This document shows, in pieces, positions 9,479 through 18,829 of a DNA stretch of 58,050 bases. Below the pieces are notes generated by a model. That model was not told the origin of the DNA. It worked only from the letters and a program-made list of their open reading frames with translations, and made no database searches. The DNA is taken from the NCBI GenBank assembly GCA_037127655.1, contig JBAXXY010000002.1:1-58050 (forward strand), read 5' to 3'. Both the position numbers and the translations under genes were made by a program. This DNA is from GWF2-38-69 sp037127655 (GTDB lineage Bacteria; Verrucomicrobiota; Lentisphaeria; Victivallales; GWF2-38-69). Numbering within the stretch: position 1 is the stretch's first letter; every line of letters begins with the position of its first letter.

Positions 9479-10376
9479 TTTCCTTGCCTCCTATCTTGAG
9501 CTGAATTATAGAAAACAGCACAGTAATTATCAGAATAACTACCGATATTGCAGATGCATAACAAAAGTTGAATGACTGAAAGCCTTGCTTGTAGAGATAA
9601 AGTCCCATAGTGATGGTAGCATCAGCTGGTCCTCCATTAGTCAAAATGTAAGGCTCAGAGAATAGATTTAAAGTTCCGATAGTAGAAAGGATGACCGAAA
9701 AAAGTATTATCGGTCTCATCTGAGGAACTGTGATGTGAAAAAACTTCTGTACCTGATTTGCTCCGTCAATTGTTGCAGCCTCATATAAACTATCGGGAAT
9801 ATTCTGGAGACCAGCGAGCATAATCACAGCATTATAGCCTGTCCATCTCCATGTTAATGCCATTATTATTGACATTTTGGCCCAGAAAGGAGATGTCAGC
9901 CATGATATTTTATCAAGGTGAAGCAGATAAAGGACATAGTTCAAAAGTCCGTTATCTGACAAAATAATAAAGAATACCATCGAATATGCTACCATTTCAG
10001 TAACAGCCGGAAGAAAGAAGCCAAGTCTGAACTGACTTTTCCAGGCAAGAAGTCTGGAATTCAGTCCTACTGCCATAAGCAATGACAGTACAGTCATTAC
10101 AGGCACCTGAATAATCAGGTAAATGAATGTGTTGTACAAAGCTGTAAGGAATATCCTGTCCCCAAGCAACCTTTTATAATTGGCAAGGCCGCTGAATACA
10201 TAGTGCCCAGCTTCACGGGTCTGAAATGAGAGTATAAATGTCTTCACAAAAGGATATATCGTGAAAACCGCAAAAAGGAGTACCGCCGGAATCAGAAAAA
10301 TATAAGGCGCTGTGTTTTTATTCAGAAGCCTCTTTCTTCCTGATGCTGAGTCATAATTTATTTTAGATTTATTCAT
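9471..10376 (-). CDS. Carbohydrate ABC transporter permease (MalF type)
   Basis: A 301-aa permease with an N-terminal segment at about 25-45 and five further membrane segments. The EAA loop reads EAATIDGANQVQKFFHITVP, characteristic of the MalF/UgpA half of CUT1 sugar importers. It forms the transmembrane heterodimer with the MalG-type product whose gene overlaps its 3' end. It follows the binding-protein gene by 18 bp and has no obvious ribosome-binding site of its own, so it is probably translated by coupling or re-initiation. Confidence 0.93.
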   Translation of the reverse strand: MNKSKINYDSASGRKRLLNKNTAPYIFLIPAVLLFAVFTIYPFVKTFILSFQTREAGHYVFSGLANYKRLLGDRIFLTALYNTFIYLIIQVPVMTVLSLLMAVGLNSRLLAWKSQFRLGFFLPAVTEMVAYSMVFFIILSDNGLLNYVLYLLHLDKISWLTSPFWAKMSIIMALTWRWTGYNAVIMLAGLQNIPDSLYEAATIDGANQVQKFFHITVPQMRPIILFSVILSTIGTLNLFSEPYILTNGGPADATITMGLYLYKQGFQSFNFCYASAISVVILIITVLFSIIQLKIGGKENA

Positions 10377-10394
10377 ATAAATTAAGTGTATCAG

Positions 10395-11681
10395 TTACTT
10401 AGCAATTTTTCTGCCTGTGGCATTTGCGATACTTTGAGCGGCCTTATCAAGAGCTGCTTTTGGGTCAGCATCTTTGGTAAGAACTTCAGCTACGGCAGTT
10501 ATCGAATACTGCTGAGCTTCAGCATAGTCTTTTGTGTAATAGGCAGGTTTGATATTAGGCACGATACTTGCAAAAAGCGCCCCTATTTTCTGGTTAGCGA
10601 AATACGGATCTGGCGAATCGAAGCTTGGTTCAGAATATGTAGGAGTATATGATGGGAAAAGATCGCACTGCTTGTACATAAGAAGCTGATTCTTTGAGTC
10701 GGCAAGAGCATTGCTCACAAAATCCCATGCCAACTCAGGGTTCTTGCACTGGGTAGTGATGGCAAGTGTTGAACCTCCTTCATTTGAAGCGCGGTTGCCG
10801 CCATCAGCCAATGCCGGCATCAAGACAACGCCCCATTTACCGGAAATCTCAGGAGCCTGATCTTTGAGTGTGCCTCCCCACCATACGCCTGTAACGCAGA
10901 CAGCAATAGTGCCATTCTTGGCTGCAAGTACAAAAGAGTCCCATGAATCGGTATTCAAGAGCAAGCCTTTTTGTTTTAAAGTCTTAATAATTGTCAGAGC
11001 TTTAACGGCTTCTGTCCCATTTATAGTTATTTCACCACCTTTATTAAAATAGAAAGTCCCCTGCTCATTCATTAGATCTCTAAACAAACCGTCATTTGCA
11101 GTATATGCAGTGCTTATGAGTTTGACCCCAGGATTGGCTTTCTGTATCTTGTCGCCTGCTGTCATTAAATCAGCCCAGGTATTTATCTTACTGGCGTCAA
11201 CACCGGCCTTCTCAAAGAAATCCCTGCGATAAAACATAGCGACCGGACCGGAGTCCCATGGGATAGAAACTATTTTACCGTCAATCTCGGACTGAGCCCA
11301 TTTTGATTGGTCAAAATCTTTGACTATCGCAGTTGCCTTGGCTGTCATGTCCCAAAAACCATCAGGAAAATTAGCCACATATCCAGGTATCCTGTCAGAT
11401 TCGATAATAACCACATCCGGTAGCCCTACTCCTGAAGCAAGCCCGACCGTAAGCTTGTCATAAAGATCGGACTTACCAAGGTCCTTGATGTCAACAGCGA
11501 CATCAGGATGAGCTTTATTGAAAGAATCAAGCGTAAGCTTGAGCGCTTTAGCGGTTATGTTCCATGACCACACTGTAAGAGTTTTTTGCGATTGGCCATT
11601 AGTCTTTTCTTCCTTCCCTCCGCATCCATACAGGAATGCTATTGAGAGAGCCAATAGGGCTTTTAATAGTTTGTTTTTCAT
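10395..11681 (-). CDS. Sugar ABC transporter substrate-binding lipoprotein
   Basis: A 428-aa family 1 extracellular solute-binding protein. The N-terminus is a lipoprotein signal with lipobox LYGC (Cys20) followed by a flexible GGKEEK stretch, so the mature protein is membrane-anchored outside the cytoplasm. Two alpha/beta lobes follow, with typical features such as SWNIT near the mature start and the late EGGSTLAIT/NPELAWDFV region. It captures the oligosaccharide for the two permeases encoded immediately downstream. GAGGT sits upstream of the ATG. The GH30 gene lies 35 bp upstream, suggesting that secreted GH30 products are the ligand. Confidence 0.94.
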   Translation of the reverse strand: MKNKLLKALLALSIAFLYGCGGKEEKTNGQSQKTLTVWSWNITAKALKLTLDSFNKAHPDVAVDIKDLGKSDLYDKLTVGLASGVGLPDVVIIESDRIPGYVANFPDGFWDMTAKATAIVKDFDQSKWAQSEIDGKIVSIPWDSGPVAMFYRRDFFEKAGVDASKINTWADLMTAGDKIQKANPGVKLISTAYTANDGLFRDLMNEQGTFYFNKGGEITINGTEAVKALTIIKTLKQKGLLLNTDSWDSFVLAAKNGTIAVCVTGVWWGGTLKDQAPEISGKWGVVLMPALADGGNRASNEGGSTLAITTQCKNPELAWDFVSNALADSKNQLLMYKQCDLFPSYTPTYSEPSFDSPDPYFANQKIGALFASIVPNIKPAYYTKDYAEAQQYSITAVAEVLTKDADPKAALDKAAQSIANATGRKIAK

Positions 11682-11716
11682 GCATTTAACCTCATTTTAT
11701 TTTAATTTAGATTAGA

Positions 11717-13294
11717 TTAGTAAACTCCAACAAGTGTTACAATAGATTTAGCAGGTACTATGTATTGGGATGATAAAGATATTTCAGGTTTTGCTGAAAG
11801 ATTATCTGAGGAAGAAGTTATATATGGAGTCAGCTTTGATAGACTTCTTCCTTCTGGAATACCTTTTAAGTCAAATTTTATTTGGGCTTGAGAAGAAGAG
11901 CAGTTCACGAGAACGATAATTATCTTATGGTTTTTTGAATCTAGATAAGCAGAAGCCATCAATCCATTTACATCATCTGCGCCTGTGCAGTTTATTCTGA
12001 CAGAACCGGGGCGGATAAACTTGCTGTAGTTACCCAATCCCCACAGCATCTTCGATTCAAAAATAGTCTGGGCATCTCCAGAATTTACAAAATTTGTATA
12101 TATCAAACCGTCCTTGTAATCTTCCTTAGAAACGGCTGTCCACCAAATCCAGGCAGAAGCATTTGCTCTTGACAGGTCTCTATGGATAAGTCTTGTTATA
12201 TAGAGCGCAGGATCTATGCCTAAATCTCTTCCCGAACCATATCCTCCCATAATGCAGTATTCTGTCATCCAAAATCTTCCATTCTGAACATACTTGTCAA
12301 TGTTCTGCCTCAATAAGTCTTTGAGCTCTCCAAGTCTATCATCTCCCGTATTGCTGTAATCAGACCAGTAAGAGTGACATCCTATCTTTTTGCCAAGCTT
12401 GTGATTGAAACTCTGGTCCCCGATGAAATCCTTGATGTACTCTCTGTATTTACCCACACCCAATGAATTGGATCCACCAGTGTACTGGGCATTTCCGCTA
12501 AATTTCTTATAAGTGTCATTATCAAGCATTGCAGTCATTTCAACGCCTTCTACTCCATCAATTTCCACTTCTTTAGTGAGTCCTTTTTTCTCCAATTCAG
12601 CATAGAGAGCATCATAAACAGCTTTACAATCGTCATTATTGAAACGGCACCCTTCCTGATTGCTTCCATTCCAATCCCAGGTAGGTTCATTTATGGGGCT
12701 TATGTAATTAAAAGTAATTCCTTTTTCATTTTTGAAATGTTCTACTACATCAATAGCAAACTTGGCAAATTCAACATCATAATCTTTCTTCAGATTTGTA
12801 GAACCTACAGAAGAGTCACACTGAGCATGTCCATTTTTAGTCATCCAGACAGGCGGGCTATTGAAAAAAGCGACAAATTGATTAACCCCTCTTTCTTTGG
12901 CGCTCTCCAGAAACCACTGTTGACCAGATTGTTTTGTCCAGTCATAATTTCCGTCCTGAGTTTGTTTGAAGCATTCTACTCGGCGCCATGGATTAGTTAT
13001 AATGCTTACATCAGTAACAGCGCTTCCTGCTCCTACATTGAACCTCCATAAAGAAAGCCCGATACCGCTTGTTTCAGAAAAAAGAAGGTCGGCGACTTTG
13101 TTCTTGTTTTCCAAAGTCCAATATTTACCAAGAGGATCCATAGACCAGGCATCTGAAGCGCCAAAACCGTCAATCGTCTGATGAGTGATGCCGGCATTGA
13201 TATCAATGGTAGTTGTGTTTGCATTCATATTAAAACTCATACTCGCTGCAGCTAATGTGGCTACATATAAGGCTACATATTTTAGTTTTTTCAT
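11717..13294 (-). CDS. Secreted GH30 glycoside hydrolase
   Basis: First gene of the operon: 525 aa with a signal peptide (about residues 1-25, ending MNANT), so it acts in the periplasm or outside the cell. The mature protein opens with the GH30 signature HQTIDGFGAS. The acid/base Glu lies in SPINEPTWDW and the nucleophile Glu in FWMTEYC, and the C-terminal beta-sandwich that packs on the barrel is present. Residues around SNQEGCRF recall the endo-beta-1,6-galactanase-type subfamilies more than glucosylceramidases, but this is my impression and not an alignment. A near-ideal AAGGAGATATATCG precedes the ATG. With GH36, GH2, an ABC importer and a symporter it forms a likely galactan or arabinogalactan side-chain pathway. 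Confidence 0.9.
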   Translation of the reverse strand: MKKLKYVALYVATLAAASMSFNMNANTTTIDINAGITHQTIDGFGASDAWSMDPLGKYWTLENKNKVADLLFSETSGIGLSLWRFNVGAGSAVTDVSIITNPWRRVECFKQTQDGNYDWTKQSGQQWFLESAKERGVNQFVAFFNSPPVWMTKNGHAQCDSSVGSTNLKKDYDVEFAKFAIDVVEHFKNEKGITFNYISPINEPTWDWNGSNQEGCRFNNDDCKAVYDALYAELEKKGLTKEVEIDGVEGVEMTAMLDNDTYKKFSGNAQYTGGSNSLGVGKYREYIKDFIGDQSFNHKLGKKIGCHSYWSDYSNTGDDRLGELKDLLRQNIDKYVQNGRFWMTEYCIMGGYGSGRDLGIDPALYITRLIHRDLSRANASAWIWWTAVSKEDYKDGLIYTNFVNSGDAQTIFESKMLWGLGNYSKFIRPGSVRINCTGADDVNGLMASAYLDSKNHKIIIVLVNCSSSQAQIKFDLKGIPEGRSLSKLTPYITSSSDNLSAKPEISLSSQYIVPAKSIVTLVGVY

Positions 13295-13346
13295 TCGATA
13301 TATCTCCTTTTTTATTGCTCTTTAATCTGACAAAAATACTTGAGCG

Positions 13347-13360
13347 GCTTTAAAAAAAGC
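13347..13360. promoter_or_regulatory. Short inverted repeat in the divergent intergenic region
   Basis: The 280-bp region between the GH30 operon and the divergent plus-strand gene contains a 14-base inverted repeat, GCTTT-AAAA-AAAGC. It lies 53-66 bp upstream of the GH30 start, a plausible place for an operator controlling the glycan operon. The arms are short and AT-rich, so chance is a serious alternative. I saw no convincing minus-strand promoter nearby. Confidence 0.2.
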
Positions 13361-13499
13361 TTTCATTAAAAAAATCCCCTTTATTTTTGAATAAACATAC
13401 AACTTCATTTCATTTTAAAAGAGATTAGCAGATTTTCCACAGATTACGATGTTATTCTATCTATATGCTGTTTCTCAAAAAGGCAATATAGGTTTCTTA

Positions 13500-13527
13500 T
13501 TGTCTTTTAATCAGTAATGGATATAAT
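13500..13527 (+). promoter_or_regulatory. Sigma70-type promoter
   Basis: TTGTCT, a 16-bp spacer and a perfect TATAAT. The predicted start of transcription is near 13534, leaving a leader of about 40 bases before the ATG at 13575. It would drive the pair of secreted hydrolase genes. Confidence 0.5.
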
Positions 13528-13574
13528 CTCATTTTATATTAGTATAAATTTTGGATCTTTAAAAAAGGAAACCT

Positions 13575-14762
13575 ATGAAAAAACTGACATTGTTTTTCGT
13601 AAGTACTTGGCTTTGTGTTATGCTTCATGGAGCCGAAAATAGCAAAAATGATAACAGCGCTAAATTATCAATTCCAATAACAAGTGAAACTGATTCACAA
13701 GGTAGTGAAGAAGTCGAACAACTAAAACCCGGAGAATGGACACCTCTCTTTGACCTTGGCTTTTGTCTTTTTCCGTCAATGATTGTATCAACAGCGACTA
13801 TTAACGTAACTACTGATAATGCTGATCAAATGCAGGAACGAATAGGCGAGTGGTGGGGCACTATAGGCATAGCTGTTTGCTCACCCCGTAAGGACTCTCC
13901 ACTAAAAGTGGAAATTTTTAGTAGTACATATATCAAACATTCTACTTTTAAAATAGTTCTTCCTGAAGCCAATGCCTTATATCTCATCTACCCACCTTTA
14001 AAGTACGAATATGAGAAGTTACTTCAGGTAGGGCAGACAACCCCTGAAGACCTTACCTATAAAGTCACTATAGATAATAAAGATCCTGAAGAGGAAGTTT
14101 TTAGGTTCCAGGTCAGACCGATAAATGACTGCATTTATTATTATGTCAATGCAGAAGGCGAAGACCTTGATGTCGGTTATTTTTTCGCCGCGTATGTAAA
14201 TGAAAACCATCCCGGGATTGAAAAAATCCTGCAGGAATGTCTGAAATCAGGAAAAGTTGAATCTTTTGCCGGCTACTCAGGAACTCCACATGAAGTTAAC
14301 TTGGAGATCAAGGCAATATGGGAAACTCTGGCTAAAAAGGGCATTCGCTACAGCTCTATAAATACTACCTCAGGTGAAGACGATGATTTATCCAGTCAGC
14401 ATGTAAGGCTATTGGGGGAAACTTTGACCAATACTCAGGCTAATTGCGTTGATGGCTCAGTTATGCTTGCATCTATACTTCGAAAAATAGGCTTGAATGT
14501 CAGTCTGGTTTTGATCCCGGGTCACATGTTAATATCTGTGAACCTGGATGAAGATGGTAAAAATCATATTTGTATTGAGACAACCATGATGGGCACTTCC
14601 TCTTTTGAAGATGCAGTAGAAGAAGGAAATCAGGAGTACGCCGAGAGCGAAAAGAAATTAAATTCAGATACAGATGATAATGGAGACTACCAGTTAATTA
14701 ATATTGCATTTGCCCGCCGCATAGGGATAATGCCGATTAAAGAGCTTTCAAAAACCAATTAG
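13575..14762 (+). CDS. Secreted transglutaminase-like protein
   Basis: A 395-aa protein with a signal peptide (about 1-20, cut near HGAE). The N-terminal 220 residues are unrecognised. The C-terminal part resembles the transglutaminase-like/papain-like fold: NCVDGSVMLASIL carries Cys291, IPGHMLISV carries His317, and Glu335 in CIETTMMG takes the place of the third catalytic residue. Many such bacterial proteins act as peptidases or crosslinkers on extracellular proteins; the substrate here is unknown. AAAGGAAACCT precedes the start. The gene lies 15 bp upstream of a clostripain-like peptidase gene, suggesting joint secretion and perhaps processing of one by the other. Confidence 0.7.
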   Translation: MKKLTLFFVSTWLCVMLHGAENSKNDNSAKLSIPITSETDSQGSEEVEQLKPGEWTPLFDLGFCLFPSMIVSTATINVTTDNADQMQERIGEWWGTIGIAVCSPRKDSPLKVEIFSSTYIKHSTFKIVLPEANALYLIYPPLKYEYEKLLQVGQTTPEDLTYKVTIDNKDPEEEVFRFQVRPINDCIYYYVNAEGEDLDVGYFFAAYVNENHPGIEKILQECLKSGKVESFAGYSGTPHEVNLEIKAIWETLAKKGIRYSSINTTSGEDDDLSSQHVRLLGETLTNTQANCVDGSVMLASILRKIGLNVSLVLIPGHMLISVNLDEDGKNHICIETTMMGTSSFEDAVEEGNQEYAESEKKLNSDTDDNGDYQLINIAFARRIGIMPIKELSKTN

Positions 14763-14777
14763 AATCGGAGGAGAGAA

Positions 14778-16754
14778 ATGAACTTTGTAAAAAAAATCAG
14801 TGTCTTTCTAACTATTTTAGCATGTGTTCTTACATGTACTTACTCCCTTGCAGACAGCAAAAAAACTGCAGAATACACCTTGGTAATTTATCTAAACGGG
14901 TCAGATCTTGAAAGCAAAGACTCGGAAGCAACCGATGCTTTAAAGATACTCATGGAATCAAAATTCAAAGATGACAAACTCAATATCATAATTATTACTG
15001 GCGGTACAAAAAAATGGCATCTTAAAAAGCCTACTATCAGTAACAAACAATGCCAGGCATGGCGCATATATGGCGAATCTGAGGACAGTATTGAATTAGT
15101 AAAGGAAACAGATCCCAGCATGAAAATGATGGATAAGAATACTCTTTCTACTTATATGGAATGGGCTATTAAAGAGTATCCTGCAAAAAAGTATGTTTTA
15201 ATGATGTGGGATCACGGCGCAGGACCTATTGGTGGATTTGGCAGTGATGAACTCAATAAAGGCAAATCCTTAAGTATAACAGATATTCGCGAATCACTTA
15301 AAAAATCATTAGGAGAAAAGAAGCTTGAATTGCTGATCTTCGGTTGTTGCCTTATGGGCAACATGGAGACAGCATACAAAGTAAAAGATAACGCTAGATA
15401 TATGGTTGCTTCAGAAGAACTAGCGTATGGAGATTTCGATAAGGATTTTATAGAGAAACTTGATGCCAAGCCTTCTATGTCTGGAAATGAATTGGGTAAA
15501 TTATACATTGATTCCCATTTTAAAAATTATGAAAAAGGCCGGTTCTACACTTTTTCATTGCTGGATTTGTCAAAAATAGAGCAAATTAAACAAAACTGGG
15601 AAGTCATTATCAAAGAGTTGACTGAGAAGCTGAAAGAGAAACATGATAAGGCCGGTTTTTATATGTATCGTTTTCTGGCGATAGCCAGAGCTTATTCCGA
15701 ATCTTATGATTCATTTTCAAGAGAAACAGACGGTCTTGTAGATATGTCCGACCTGGCAATGAACATCATGGCAATATGCAAAATCAATACCGATGAGTTG
15801 AGGCGCTCAATAGGAAATGCTGTTTTATACAACAAGACAGGAAACAGGTCTGATTCCAAAGGTTTATCAATATTTTTCATTGACCGTAAATTGGAAGAAG
15901 CGCTGGGACTTGAAGATAATTTACAGAAGTATAGTCAAAGTAGTTTTTCAAAAGGATATTATGACTTTATCACTAATTACTATAATAAGCTTTTTGTCCA
16001 GGATCCGACAATACTCATTGGAGACATAACTTTTACCCAAAGAGCTATAACAGACTTGAATCCTTACTCTTACCCGCCTAAATATCTTATTAAAATAGAT
16101 GAACCAGATGCTGTCCTTGTTAATCAAATATTTTTTGTAATTGGCAAACTGGAAGGAGATAATAATAATTTCAAAGCATTGAGCATTGATAAGGATATTT
16201 CCTTAAACGAAGGAGGCAGTATATCCGCTGTTGTGACCGGAAAACAGTACTGCGTCGATGGGGAACCTATTCCTATATATTGGGAAGGTGACATACTCAG
16301 GCCCAAAAAACCCGGCGATTCCCCATTGGGTTTCTTTGCCATAAAGCATAAAGATGAAATAAAATTCCTTGCTGTTAAAGAATTAGTAAACACTAAAGAT
16401 TCATCTAAAAATACAGCCCAGATAATCGGTATGTGGAACAGTAAAGACTATAACGGCAATATAGTCCCTTCAATAAGTTCGCTTAACGATCCTCCAACTA
16501 AAGGGGAAAAAATCACTATTTTGTACAAGATTCTTGGTAAATATGTAGATGGATCCGAAGTGACTCTTGGCAATTACAATTTATCTAAGTCATCCCTTGA
16601 AAGCGGCGAATATGTCGGGGCCTTCTATATAGAGGATATAATAGGCCGTAAAATGTGGTCTTACCGTAAGGCTTTTAAAATTGATAATAATATCGAGATT
16701 AAAGACTCTAAAAAACAAACATCAGATGTTATGTCAGACAATCAGGCTTTATAG
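14778..16754 (+). CDS. Clostripain-family (C11) cysteine peptidase, secreted
   Basis: A 658-aa exported protein (signal peptide about 1-26, ending SLADS). It belongs to peptidase family C11, which cleaves after basic residues. The caspase-like core begins TLVIYLNGSDLES. The catalytic His146 is in MMWDHGAGP and the catalytic Cys is in FGCCLMGNMET (Cys191, just before LM), followed by ASEELAYG. C11 enzymes usually self-process; the roughly 250 residues after the core probably form a beta-rich accessory domain. GGAGGAG gives a strong ribosome-binding site. It follows the transglutaminase-like gene by 15 bp. No terminator is obvious after it. Confidence 0.9.
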   Translation: MNFVKKISVFLTILACVLTCTYSLADSKKTAEYTLVIYLNGSDLESKDSEATDALKILMESKFKDDKLNIIIITGGTKKWHLKKPTISNKQCQAWRIYGESEDSIELVKETDPSMKMMDKNTLSTYMEWAIKEYPAKKYVLMMWDHGAGPIGGFGSDELNKGKSLSITDIRESLKKSLGEKKLELLIFGCCLMGNMETAYKVKDNARYMVASEELAYGDFDKDFIEKLDAKPSMSGNELGKLYIDSHFKNYEKGRFYTFSLLDLSKIEQIKQNWEVIIKELTEKLKEKHDKAGFYMYRFLAIARAYSESYDSFSRETDGLVDMSDLAMNIMAICKINTDELRRSIGNAVLYNKTGNRSDSKGLSIFFIDRKLEEALGLEDNLQKYSQSSFSKGYYDFITNYYNKLFVQDPTILIGDITFTQRAITDLNPYSYPPKYLIKIDEPDAVLVNQIFFVIGKLEGDNNNFKALSIDKDISLNEGGSISAVVTGKQYCVDGEPIPIYWEGDILRPKKPGDSPLGFFAIKHKDEIKFLAVKELVNTKDSSKNTAQIIGMWNSKDYNGNIVPSISSLNDPPTKGEKITILYKILGKYVDGSEVTLGNYNLSKSSLESGEYVGAFYIEDIIGRKMWSYRKAFKIDNNIEIKDSKKQTSDVMSDNQAL

Positions 16755-16845
16755 ATCAAAAACCTTATACACTAGAATTTAGTAAATGAGTTAAGTTCAG
16801 TAAATATAAATTTACGAAAACAACTACAAAATATCGGGTCTCAAT

Positions 16846-18120
16846 ATGAAATATGATGTTGTCATTATCGGTTCAGGTCCGGCAGGACTTGGCGCTGCAT
16901 TTCAGTTAGTTGATCAGAAGAACAGTCTAAAAATTCTTATGCTGGATAAGGAAAGGATCTGCTCAGGCGGACTTCTCAATGACTGCAAGCAAAACTACAC
17001 CTACCCTATTGGTTTTACTGAAGAGTACTGGACTGTCAAGGAAGCCGAAAGGATGCTAGAAATAACAGAGCATCACCTTAAACCGAATTTTATGTCGAAA
17101 ACTGACTTGGAAAAATACCAGAAACGAGCAGAAAAAGTTTCAAGCAAACTCGTTAATATAAAGCAGTCCCATGTAGGCACAGACAAAAGCAAGTTTTTAA
17201 TAGACGGCTTATTAGATATTCTCAGAAGCAAAGGGGTAGAAATCAGGCTCAAAACTGAAGCTAAATCTGATATTGACGCCGCCAAGAAAGTTCTCCATCT
17301 GGAAGACGGAACTAGTATTACTTACAATAAGCTTGTCTTAGCCCCGGGACGAAAAGGTTTTTCATTCCTTCAGGATGTAATGAACTATCTGGAAATTAAA
17401 TACATAGACAATACTCTTGATGTAGGAATCAGAGTCGAAACTAGACTTGAGCACTACCCGATTGTAAAGGATTATTACGACCCGAAATTCTATTTCCCTG
17501 GTAAAGTAAGAACTTTCTGTACAAACTCAGGTTTTGCATTAGTTGTTAAGGAGAATTATCATCATTTTCATCTTGTCAATGGTCATGCTCTCTCATCTGA
17601 TAAAGGCAAAAACGGGCTGGTCAATTTCGCTATGCTCAAATCCATAGGGCTTGAAGCTCCAGTAAGAAGCGGTCAGCAGATGGCTGTCTTCCTTGCTAGA
17701 CTGGCAAATGAAATTGGTGGGGGCAAACCCATTATGCAGAGAGTTGGAGACTTTAGAGCTGGCAAAAGATCAAGAGCCGAGTCGTTTAATCATGACCTCT
17801 ATGACTTTGAACCTACCTGCGATTGTTGCGCAGGTGATTTGGGACTTACAGTCCCATCAAAGATAATGAGAGATATCTGGCGTTCAATGAAGCTTCTCGA
17901 CAGTATTATGCCGGGACTCTTGCATCCCTCTACTATCATGTACTATCCAGAAATAAAGATGTATGCCAATAAGCCAGAATTCATAGACGAGCATTTCGCC
18001 GCGACAGATGATATTTACCTTATCGGTGATGGAGCAGGCACATCAAGAGGAATTACTGGAGCCTGGGCAAGTGGCATCAGGGCCGCCGAAGGAATAATTA
18101 AAAGATTAAATATCAGATAA
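16846..18120 (+). CDS. FAD-dependent dehydrogenase (COG2509-like)
   Basis: A 424-aa cytoplasmic flavoprotein. The N-terminal dinucleotide-binding site is GSGPAGLGAA (residues 9-18) and the C-terminal FAD motif is LIGDGAGTSRGITGAWASG. Between them lies a Cys-containing stretch, PTCDCCAGD. The arrangement fits the uncharacterised FAD-dependent dehydrogenases of COG2509, whose substrate is unknown to me. The ribosome-binding site is weak. A TAGAAT sequence at 16773 could be a -10 element but has no good -35. The gene ends 5 bp before an AMMECR1-domain gene, so the two are probably one transcript. Confidence 0.85.
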   Translation: MKYDVVIIGSGPAGLGAAFQLVDQKNSLKILMLDKERICSGGLLNDCKQNYTYPIGFTEEYWTVKEAERMLEITEHHLKPNFMSKTDLEKYQKRAEKVSSKLVNIKQSHVGTDKSKFLIDGLLDILRSKGVEIRLKTEAKSDIDAAKKVLHLEDGTSITYNKLVLAPGRKGFSFLQDVMNYLEIKYIDNTLDVGIRVETRLEHYPIVKDYYDPKFYFPGKVRTFCTNSGFALVVKENYHHFHLVNGHALSSDKGKNGLVNFAMLKSIGLEAPVRSGQQMAVFLARLANEIGGGKPIMQRVGDFRAGKRSRAESFNHDLYDFEPTCDCCAGDLGLTVPSKIMRDIWRSMKLLDSIMPGLLHPSTIMYYPEIKMYANKPEFIDEHFAATDDIYLIGDGAGTSRGITGAWASGIRAAEGIIKRLNIR

Positions 18121-18125
18121 TCAAT

Positions 18126-18692
18126 ATGAAAAACAACACACCTTATACACCTGAACAGCAAAAGTTTTTACTGGATTTAGTCAAAAACACTATAAGAAAT
18201 AAACTTCATGGGGTTTCTCCAACCAAGAATAAGGACAAAGTTCCTGACTTTCTCTCTGGAACTCAATCGTGCTTTGTTACACTTCACACAAAGGATGGAA
18301 ATTTAAGAGGCTGTATCGGAAATATAATGGCATTTGAGCCTCTTTATGACAACATCGTTCACAATGCTTTCAATTCGGCCTTCAGAGATCCAAGATTTGC
18401 ACCTGTTTCCAGTGAGGAAGAGTTCGATACTTTAAGAGTTGAGATTTCTATTCTCACGCCAATGAAAACTGTTAACTCCTACAAGGAAATTAAGATCGGG
18501 ACTCACGGTGTTACATTCAAGTTAGGAAGATACTCATCAGTTTTTCTGCCTCAGGTAGCGCCTGAGCAAGGCTGGACTCTGGAAGAAACTCTAACTCACC
18601 TGAGTATGAAAGCAGGACTTGGGCCCGATGCATGGAAACATATAGACGCCAAATTCGAAGTCTTTGAAGCGCTCATTATCTCCGAAGAATAA
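18126..18692 (+). CDS. AMMECR1-domain protein
   Basis: A 188-aa protein made almost wholly of the AMMECR1 domain. The conserved LRGCIGN is at about 57-63, with NAFNSAFRDPRF and VEISILTPM after it. In many prokaryotes AMMECR1 occurs with a Memo-like protein and a radical SAM enzyme; neither is near here. Its partner in this window is the flavoprotein gene 5 bp upstream. Molecular function is not established for the family, though an RNA- or nucleotide-modification role has been suggested. Full length and intact. Confidence 0.93.
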   Translation: MKNNTPYTPEQQKFLLDLVKNTIRNKLHGVSPTKNKDKVPDFLSGTQSCFVTLHTKDGNLRGCIGNIMAFEPLYDNIVHNAFNSAFRDPRFAPVSSEEEFDTLRVEISILTPMKTVNSYKEIKIGTHGVTFKLGRYSSVFLPQVAPEQGWTLEETLTHLSMKAGLGPDAWKHIDAKFEVFEALIISEE

Positions 18693-18829
18693 ACCTTGCA
18701 AATAGTTCCTTACTCTTAGAGATTGTTTCATTCAGAATGAAATAAAATTTGATTTGTTCAGAAAATCGGTTAATATCTTGCAGTGGTTTCAGCAAACTAT
18801 TTTGATTAATAACCCAATATTATAAAAGT

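Noticed and set aside
16773..16778. TAGAAT as a promoter for the flavoprotein gene
   Set aside because: No acceptable -35 element at 16-18 bp spacing, so not listed as a promoter.
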